From positions 1 to 64,000 of the IMG/VR virus record IMGVR_UViG_3300022562_000354: a stretch of 64,000 bases of DNA. One strand, 5' to 3'. Under the pieces are notes generated by a model. That model had not been told where the DNA came from and searched no databases. It saw only the letters and a program-made list of their open reading frames with translations. Both the position numbers and the translations under genes were made by a program. This DNA comes from a virus. This document shows, piece by piece, positions 54,701-63,000 of the stretch. Every line of letters starts with the position of its first letter. Position 1 is the stretch's first letter.

Positions 54701-56334
54701 ACCTTGATGCGGTCACCAAGTCCATCCCCATCCGCCAGCTCAGTGTCCCACTGATTTGCGGCTCGCTGCCGCGTTGTGAGGGCGTTGATGCTGAGCGACC
54801 ACGAGGTACCGACCGGCTGTTGCGCCGGAATGACGACCGGGGCCGTGAACGGGGTGCAGAGGATCTCCACCTTCTGCTGGACCGCTGCATCGGAGAAGAC
54901 CATGCGGACGTTGTCGGGGGTATCGAGCCCCGTAACACCCAACCCGGCCGCCGAACTGCTGATCTTGTCCTCGTAGAAGACGATCGGACCTTGGGGGCCG
55001 ACACCTGAACGCTTCCAGTTGGACCTGAGCTGCCCCTTGAGGAGCTTGTCCAGGTTCGCCGACAGGAGCGTCTGGTAGTCGAAACCAGCCGGGTTGACGA
55101 TGTGCCGCAGGTCGAGAACGTCCGTGGCAGCGATCTGATCCGAGAAGAGCCCATCCGGACGGCCGGAGAGGATCTTGATGGTCGAGCCAGCCGCGTGAGC
55201 CTCGGCGATCGAGCCGTTTACCCCTCGTACGAGGCCCTGAACGGCGGTCCCGCTGATCGACGAGTACGTCATGTACTCGTCGTTGATCTGAATCAGGACC
55301 GGCGAGGCAGGAGCCAAGGGGAGGGCGATGTTGTCCGCTGAGATGAGAGCGAGGGCGGTCGAGCTTTCCGTGATGGAATTTAGAAGGGTCGGGACCGTAC
55401 TGAAGGTCTTGATCCCCGTCCTATCCGTCGCCGTTGGGTTACGGTTGAACGACCCGTTGAGATTCTGGCTGGGGTCACCGGCCCAAACGACCGAGTTGCG
55501 ACGGAACACGACGCAAAGGGGGATGGCGTACGAGTAACCATCCACGGTCCCAAGGTCGTTCGCCGTACCGTCACCAGCTCGCCAGAGACCGGGATCCCCC
55601 AATTCCTGACGCATGTTCGTGAACGTGTACGAGGTCGTAGCCGTAGCCGCCCCTTGAGCCTTCACGATCGTCGGGTCGAACCCGCTCGGGTACGTGGCAA
55701 GACCGATGAGGCCCTTCACGACTCGGATGCGATACTGGATCTGAACGCGCTGCGTCGTTTCGACCCCGATGGCCGGGTCTTGGATGTCGTCCGCGAGGAA
55801 GCTGAAACCACCCTCGACGTTGCCGTAGCGGTAGATGCCAGATGAGCTGGGCTTGTTGAGGCTGGAAGGCCCCGGTGGGATCCTCGCCTGCCAGACTTCG
55901 AGGAACACGAAGTCCGCTCGGAAGTCACCGCTGTTCGACGGGGGTGGGTCGAGTGCGATCTTGTTCCACGTGTCCGCGTTGTTTGGAGAGCCCGGAGGGG
56001 TGCCGGTCTTGGTGCCGGACACGGGGATGAGCCACCCGTTGACGTTGGCCCACATGATCGAACGGGTCTCACCCGTTCGTTGACGACCGAACTGGAACCA
56101 GTTTGACCAGATCGGGTTCGTGAGGAAGTCCTTGGACGGGTTGGTCTCGTTGCCGAGAAAGCCAGAAGGGCTCCCTCGGAGCACGAGCTGCTGGCGCCAG
56201 TCCTGCGAGAGCTGCTGTAGAAGGTTCAGCTCGCTGTCGAGCGGGGGCTTTCCTTGTTGCCACAAAACAAGCGAAAAGTTCGCTTGCTTCGGGTCCAAGA
56301 CCCGCGAAACCCCCGTGCCGAAGTTATCACCCAT
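51769..56334 (-). CDS. Large tail or baseplate structural protein, 1521 aa
   Basis: The N-terminal 65 residues carry FSLVLWQQGKPPLDSELNLL, the QQG-x-PLDSDxN-like opening of a tail or baseplate family in phages and contractile-tail systems. The remainder is Gly/Thr/Ser-rich beta repeats (ISDGSTTFTDSTVDFLVPG; VGSTTFTDGAASFIAAGI), typical of long virion proteins. It is probably baseplate, tail wedge or fibre. Start by ATG at 56332-56334; GGAG lies about 10 bases upstream. It is followed by the gene at 51464-51769. Confidence 0.75.
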   Translation of the reverse strand: MGDNFGTGVSRVLDPKQANFSLVLWQQGKPPLDSELNLLQQLSQDWRQQLVLRGSPSGFLGNETNPSKDFLTNPIWSNWFQFGRQRTGETRSIMWANVNGWLIPVSGTKTGTPPGSPNNADTWNKIALDPPPSNSGDFRADFVFLEVWQARIPPGPSSLNKPSSSGIYRYGNVEGGFSFLADDIQDPAIGVETTQRVQIQYRIRVVKGLIGLATYPSGFDPTIVKAQGAATATTSYTFTNMRQELGDPGLWRAGDGTANDLGTVDGYSYAIPLCVVFRRNSVVWAGDPSQNLNGSFNRNPTATDRTGIKTFSTVPTLLNSITESSTALALISADNIALPLAPASPVLIQINDEYMTYSSISGTAVQGLVRGVNGSIAEAHAAGSTIKILSGRPDGLFSDQIAATDVLDLRHIVNPAGFDYQTLLSANLDKLLKGQLRSNWKRSGVGPQGPIVFYEDKISSSAAGLGVTGLDTPDNVRMVFSDAAVQQKVEILCTPFTAPVVIPAQQPVGTSWSLSINALTTRQRAANQWDTELADGDGLGDRIKVTVSQFKNTVPGADADQVRFLNEVPAESANGISDGSTTFTDSTVDFLVPGVEPGDTLVIFTGAAKGDYRVESVTDANALVVDRVVPATTSTYVIRKGRGAIEIRIDGYEEPLPPHRYSITPSNPDAVDDVVIEFKGAGVPFPFAQTLYITAHLQYGPGRGLSRRPDSIHNITLFNPNSDLLIQPSAVPSTNFPMRTGWALLWSKFRNETFKGLLPVTAEAYADLGSKTVIVTPFRRIAYPATPTGIRTQDGSNTNRYTSSFATGTTGSSVGSTTFTDGAASFIAAGIVEDDLLYIPSGVAQGHYRVVSFTGTTIDVDRPIPTDTNITYSVYHTQGLMPLKKLDGTTAKWGTVDPLGLFSGSGDSDAERKNFYVTLPRHLVPGWGAVHAPILPENGTVFHRGLNFMLQSREGLNTSVTDSDHCKQYINYTSNVPLSYASMSTGNFSGLTIVPATYNSTFSFGGITHAGARFFTDSRGLGRQGLELPPFYGIARLFAVYEASDYKANGSGVNASTRESLGVGAVNLLRQNFKGPTFWIEIDDDGDSTFIINADALDLSKSPVPIPTFSSKHYVIEASLFGFDRGSFDLNKPFRLILSRDRTQANTGVRATNTNVAIFGPVSILPGPMSASDTALINYSRTPYMGDPWGSQSTYLDLGYSPGPFQTTTAYQLASAQLDEASLTRPNQKALEILASVGFITTLGTGRLSGDVVPANAYDIRNVGFEDQGAYPPVTGIDPRPRILMGALTGATASEVNPEYLGCSERLPIGGFWKDKDFRGGFFTNVSKASLTYLDKVGAGFGTTSLAKTKLLEQEEINLLPASLSSGQAGEVMVQVDGESGNYTLLTNFRTFRGGSAFTASGDRPGGEVFTVYDNLDVINPSSRVIVGRAFLVRNSVTNVGGNEASAGDELMMAIVTTTHTLEPNVPRSSSLYIGTNGTGEGVSAAELYRIEGHPLVMNHVKYEVDPATITLSNKLPPGSL

Positions 56335-56388
56335 TGGCGCTCATCTCCATCTCGTCTAGCCCTTGGGGTCTATCAAAAGAACCGGGGT

Positions 56389-57072
56389 TCAGAAGAGGAC
56401 CGCCCACGAGCCGATTAGGACCCGGTCAGGTACACCGCCTCCGTGAGCGGTCAGCCGTGTGAACCTCAAAACAACGCTGGTTCCACGACTGGGGATGGGA
56501 ACCGAGATGAGAGCCTTGTCGGTGGTGGCGACGAAAGAGCTACCTCCGTTGAAACTGACCTCGACGGAAACATCAACGTCGGGGGTCAGCTCCTTGTAGG
56601 AACGAACGTAGGCGGAGTCCTTGTCATCCGTATCGACGTACGTGAAAAGCTCGTACGTCAGGAGAGCCTGCGCAGGCCCCGGAGGGGCTCCGCCCCAGAT
56701 GATCGCCTCGGGCGTCGTGGTGAGCATGGGGGTATGAGGGGTTGGGTTCGAGAGGCTCGTGTGATAGAGCCCGATGGTCCCCTTGTCCCCAAGCGTGACG
56801 CCCGTGGTGAGAAGCTCGCTTGTATTGTCGACCCCGGTGGCGTCCAACATCGTATCGTAGACGACCTGCGTGAACGACCCGTACGTCCCAAGTATGCCTT
56901 GGTACTTCTTGGTGAGAAGGTTCGCGAGGCTCGTCGGGTTCTTGACGGACACGTCGTCGGGGATCCGAACAACGTAGTTGCCGGTGATGTCCGTCTGAGG
57001 GTTGACTCCCGTGGCGGCAACAACGCCGTTGATCTGGTCGTCGAAGTGACTGATGAGGTAGTGGGTCGACAT
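56389..57072 (-). CDS. Tail-associated structural protein, 227 aa
   Basis: It lies between the two giant structural genes and is coupled by short gaps (AGAGGAAGTGAGCT before its ATG). It is beta-rich with Asn/Thr/Gly runs (GLYHTSLSNPTPHTPMLTTT; VSVEVSFNGGSSFVATTD). It may be a small baseplate or fibre-connector protein. Its end is aromatic (GSWAVLF). No family is recognised. Confidence 0.6.
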   Translation of the reverse strand: MSTHYLISHFDDQINGVVAATGVNPQTDITGNYVVRIPDDVSVKNPTSLANLLTKKYQGILGTYGSFTQVVYDTMLDATGVDNTSELLTTGVTLGDKGTIGLYHTSLSNPTPHTPMLTTTPEAIIWGGAPPGPAQALLTYELFTYVDTDDKDSAYVRSYKELTPDVDVSVEVSFNGGSSFVATTDKALISVPIPSRGTSVVLRFTRLTAHGGGVPDRVLIGSWAVLF

Positions 57073-57075
57073 AGC

Positions 57076-60000
57076 TCACTTCCTCTGGTTGGAGCTAGGT
57101 AGGATGTTTCGTTCTTGAGAGCCGTTTGGATTGAGCTTCCAACCGTACTTACCAAGTGCGGTCGAACGAACGTTCGTGAGCGTCAAGGTGTCTACCTTCC
57201 CAGCGGGGGTCGAGAGTTGGACCCCGACCTTCGGACGACGGATGTACCGGATGGCGGTTGCCGAGTCAGCCGTCACCTCCCCGATCTCAACACCCCCGCT
57301 CTTGTGAACCTGGCGTGCGAGGTTGATGTAGCACTCGGAGATGTCAGCAACACCGGAGAACCAGACGTTGTCGATCGACACCCCATCGGCGTCCAGAACC
57401 TCTACGGCAGGGAGTCCTGAAGAGAACGTGAGCAAGAAGGTGTCCTCGCGAGGAAGGATCCACTTCTTGAAGTCTGCTTGGTTCGAGATGAAGCCAGCAA
57501 CATCGCTGACCTCCGTAGAGTCAACATCCGTGAACGACTGATTGCCGCTCCGCGACAAGACGTTCCACCAGTAATACGTTTGCGGTCTGACAATCGTGTA
57601 GCTCTCGAACGTGACCGCCGTACCCGGTGGATCGTAGTAGGGGAGGTTGATCGAAAGGTGCGTGGCATCGCGCACCTTCTCAACGATCCGGTACATATCC
57701 CCCCAAGGACCGCTGAACCAGATGGAGTCCCCCACGGCGACGCTATCGGCGATGAAGTCGTCACCGGCAGCAAACATGGACATGTAGTTCGGGTTGGAAA
57801 AATCTGCCGTACCAGAGGTGATAGGTTCCTCCCAGGTGGCGACGTACCGAAGGCCAGCTATGTAGTCATTGGGAGACCCCGCTCCGTGGGTCATGGTTCG
57901 ACCAGACCACGCGGTCACGTCGTAGTTCCAGTAGGTGTACGGCGTGCCGGCGGTGCCGTATTCGTAGTTCTTCACCCAATCGAAGTAACCGCCGACCCAA
58001 CTGACCGATACCGACCACTTGTTGAGCTTGTCGTTCCAAACGACGTGAACACCGAAGCAGTCGGCCCAAATACCTGAACCATACTGCGGACCCGGCCACG
58101 TGCCGTTCGTGTTCCCGAGGAAGTGTGGGTTACCGTCGAACCAGATGTCTTCCCCGAAGTTATCGTTAGACAAGACCTGGAAGTCTCTCGTAACGTGATA
58201 AAAGGTGATGAAATTGTAGTTTGCCGTAACAACGAGGAAGGTGTCCCCGTTGAAGGCCATCGCGTGGCTGGCTCCCGTCCCTGAGAAGAACAGGGCCACG
58301 GGCTCCCGGCACCTCCCCTCGGGCAACGTGAAGGAGGTGATGTAGAGGTCGTCGAAGTAGCCATCGTGGTAGAGGATGATGTACTCGCCGGTCTTCCAGT
58401 CGTACTCCATCGCCACGATGCGGCTGACGTCGAGCGGTTGAGGGGCTCCGCTGATCCAACCCTTCCAGACGATAGGCTGAGCCATCGTCGCCAGCGCTGT
58501 AGCCGGAACGTCAACACCCGCAGGCAGAGGTAGCGACGTCTTGATGGAGGGGTTCAGAACTCCCCCAGAGGGACCTCCGATGGCTTGGTGACCAGCCGGC
58601 AACCCTCCGCTTTGGATGTGTCCGTACGCATCGATCGGACCCCCTTGGAGGTCCGTGGACAGGTATACCGTTCGGGTTCTCGGATTGAAGCTAACGATAC
58701 CGTAGGTACCAACGTTGAGGTTGGTACCCGTATCCTTCGTGATAACGAGAAGGTCCCCTGGTAGGGGGAGGGCGATGTTAACGTTGTCGAGAACGAGGGA
58801 GCTGTTGTTAATAACCCCCAAGCGCAGCTCGGAGCTGTCACCCATGTTCTTGATGACGTTATCCGCTCCGATCGCCTTGATTTGTTGCTTGTGACCAAAA
58901 CCCTCCTCGGGTACACACACGCACTTCGGGATGTTCCGACGCGTGGCCGTGGAGAGCCCCCCGTCCTCCAAGTTGTCCATATGGGCGAAGGTGATCACAA
59001 ATTGGTGACCATCCCAAACTACCTTCGGTGAGCTAAACACCGACTGGTCAGCGTAGGACGCATTGATCGCGTCAACGTCGATGGTGTGCGCTGGCACACC
59101 CATCCCCTTCACGGGATACAGGTCAGATGCGAACGTGGTGTCTGACGGAGGATTGGCTGCAACTGGGAAGAGGCTGTAGCCGATCATGGACCCACCAGCC
59201 GCTACCTGATAGTTGGTATGGTTGGTGTTCATCAGACCCATCGTCCAAACAACACAGAAGACCTTACCGCTGAAGGCCACGTCAATCAGGATCATCTGAC
59301 GAGCCTCTCCATCCCCAGACATGCTGTGGAGGATGGACGAGGCGACAACGCGAGGAGCGTTCGGCCTTGAAACCATAACGGCGGGAGTGGTGTTACCCTC
59401 AACCACGTTGATTCCAGTCAGCTCGTTCGGGATCCAATCCGTGCCTTCGCTTCCGGGGAAGCGAACCATGGAGACGACCCCACGGACCTTCGGTTGAACC
59501 TCAACGTTGTTTGCACCGATCCACGGAGTAGCGCCCGCGTGATCAGGGTCATGGGCGCATTGGATCACGTGGTGAGCGTAGAATGCGACGAAGTCCTTAC
59601 CATCCCAAATGACCCGTGGTGCATGCGCTTGGGCCGGGATGATGTAGTTTCGGTCTATGTTGTAACCCCATTGGTTCTGCGCGGGTTCTGTAGAAGGCGG
59701 GCCGGGGATGATCGGACCACGGATCCGAAGGGCGTCCGAACCAAGAGCGTTCGTGTAGACACCGTTTACCCCACCTCGGTACGAGGACTCCTCGTATGGG
59801 TTCGCCCTGGCGTAGCCAACGACCCCGGCTGTGTCATTGAACCCATCGAAGTTGATGTGAGCGAAGAAGTTGCGGAACCCGTCCGTAGCGAAGAAGGGGT
59901 TGCCTCCAGTGAGCCAACCGTGCCTCGTAAAGATGTGGTTTCGAGCTTCCAGCCGGAACTTCTGCTGTTGGGCGCCTCGGATCGCCATGTCCTTGAGGCC

Positions 60001-63000
60001 GCTACCCCAAGGACCAAAACTCTGACGGTAGAAGCACGTGAGGTTGTTGAGCGTGTTGAAGGGGGCGTTCACGCTTCCCGTCAGAACACGATCCACGAAG
60101 CCGTAGAAGTTGTCGCCCCACGAGATCGCCAGCATGGGGAACTCGTCCGGTCGAACTTCAGAGCACCCCTTGGGGGATCCGACAGCTACGCCTCGGTAGT
60201 GTAGATCGAGGTCAATTCGACTCCCAGGGATGAGGTCGTTCCAATTAATTTTGGAGCCGGGTGTGGTGCGATCATCCCCAAAGAGGAGGGTACCGCCCCC
60301 GCTCTTGTCGTCGTCACCCCACATACCCGCTCGATAGATGACTTCCGAGCTTCGATAGAATGCGGGGTACGTGTCTGGGGCGATGACGGCAACGTCTCGG
60401 GGCTCCTCCGCAAACGTCCAGAAGTTGGTGGAAACGGTGACTTCACCGTCTGGGTTGACACGGTAACCGGGGTTCTTGATCCCGCCCTTCGTCACGTTGT
60501 AGGACTGCTCCGGGGTGCCGGAACCGCCCATGACCAACCGCCACGTATAGACGTTCCCGATGGTAAGACCGGGAACCGCACCCGAGAGCTGGATGACGTG
60601 CTCCGAGTGCGTATTGGACGCATTGGTGACGATCGACGCGTATTGGTCGACCGCTGGGAAGTAGGCGTACCCTCCGGCAACGGTACCAGGGAGCGGAGTC
60701 CCGTCGATCCCATTGTCTTGGAAGGTGGTCCCACCCCAGATCATCGTGGGGTCCGAGAGATAGTAGTTACCGCCCGTGAAGATGTACTGCCCCGTGTCCG
60801 ATTCAATTCGGTTGACGGAGGGGCTCACCACCGTCCAGTCCTGACCGGACCACGTGACATCCGGGATGAACGAGCACGGGCGGGTTTCGGACCAAGGGAT
60901 CGAGTAGAACCTAGCTCCGATCGACATCTCCCAGTTTTCGGCCGTGGAGACCGTGATGCCGTTGTTGTTGGGGAGCGCCATGACCCGACCACCCAAAGCT
61001 CGCTGGGAGGTCGTGGAATCGGACGCAGCACGCGTGTAGAAGTGGTTGGGGGTTGTTACGAAGTTGGTAGACAGACCCGAGTACCCGGTGTTCTGCCAGC
61101 CACCAAGATTGGTGGCTCCCGGACCCTTGATGTAACCCTGCGCTCCGATCAATACGAAGCAGGTACTCAAGTGCAACCGATGAGCCGACTGGCTGAGGGC
61201 AACCCCGCCCGTCTGGTCGATGAGGTTCGTATTGAAACCCCCGTCCCAGTTCTTGATCGTGTTCTTGGACAAGAACGTGTTTGTGTCGAACGACTGGTAC
61301 ACGAGGATCCAGCCGTCATCCCCCTTCGAGAGCCTCGGGAAGTCCGGCTCTCGGATATCGTTGAGGTAGACGTTGGCCAAGGTGGTAGCAGGGACCGTCT
61401 TGGGAGTTCCTCGTCCTCCAACCGCCGCACGAGGAACTTGGGCAGTCGCTCCATTGTGCCAGATCGTATAGATCGTTGAACGTGGGATGATGTAGTAGTC
61501 GAACGTACCTACCACATTGGAGAGGGTTTCGTTGTTGTCCCATCGAACGTTCAAGGTGCCTACAGAGACCGCCTGAACGACACCTCGGTACCCACGATCC
61601 GCTGCCGTTGGTCCAACGACCAAGACCCGAGATCCAACGGCCACACCCACTGCGGCGAAATCCGGGTAGGCTGGGTCCGTCAACGTGCAGTTCGGGGAGC
61701 CGTGAATGTACACTCCGGTCGTACCGTGAATCACGGCATGGCGGCGAGCGGACCAGCAGAAGAGGAACCCGGATTCCCCATCTTCGGAAACATCCGAGCC
61801 TGAAATGACATGCCCACCGCTAAGTCCGAGGTCCCCGCTGTAAGTCTCGGTACCTGTTGTGGCGTCGAAGATGCGCCACCGGCCGGACATGTTCGTCCCG
61901 CCTGGCGTGAACGAATTTGAGGAGGAGATTCCGATCGTGTACACACCCCCCGAAACTTGAGGACTTGACGCAATCGAAGGTTGCGTCGTGAGACCCCCTG
62001 GGGCCACGTCGATCGAGTTGGGGAACCGCGTGGCGAACGAGACGGCTCCTTGGGCGAAGGTGGGGACAACGACATTCCAATGGACCGCAGGGCCGTCCGG
62101 AGCAGATCGCTCCTCTACCCATACGACGGCGTACTCGTCCGTGAAGGGTTGGTGCGAGATACGAGGGTAGTGAGCCGGAGTGTACTCCGCCACATTGGTC
62201 AAGGCGCCCGTAGCGTACGTGAACAGATTGGCAGATCCGTCCTTGACGTTGAGCATGTTAGGGCCGAGGACCGAAGTACCGTCCGGGTTGATCTCGTCGA
62301 ACCAAATTGAATTGGTATCGAGATCCGCGTAAACAACACCCCACACTCGACGAGTCGGGTTCCAGACGCAATCGAGCCCTTCCAGGTTTCCGGTTGAGCC
62401 CCAGTCGCGGTAAGGAGCCGTACACTGCGGCGTGGACCCCTGAACGAACGGGGTCTCCACAGCGGCCGGGCTTGCCCCAACTTCGTCCGTGTCGAAGTCG
62501 TAGACACCCCAGGACGTGTTCGGCCCGAACTTGAAAACGGTAGGCCAGTAGAAGTGGTAACCGCTGATGAACTTGGATTCGAGCTGGGTGGCCCGTCCTT
62601 CACCTTCCACCATGACGCCGGGGGGCACGTTCACGGTCTTGGCGATGAAATACTTACCCTTGCGGAGATGGACCGTACCGTAGCCTTCGATGGCCGACGC
62701 GATGAAGGCCGCCCGAAGTGTCTGGGCTTGCTCCGTGGTATCCCCAACGAAGCCGATGTACTTGGCGGTCGGGTTGTAGTCACCGCCAGGGCTCTGCGCG
62801 GGGGTCTCACCGCCGCCGACCGTGATTGCCGTCTTGTCGGCAATCACAAGCTCCCTTGCACTGGTTGGGTGGCCTCCACCCAACCCACGACCCTGACGGA
62901 TCATGGTGGGGGTGACTTGAGGCTCCCCGCTAGAGGTCCCGTCCTCTTTCAGACGGAAGCCTCGGAAGGGGTTGGAGCTGCCGAAGTAGTCGTGCTTGAA

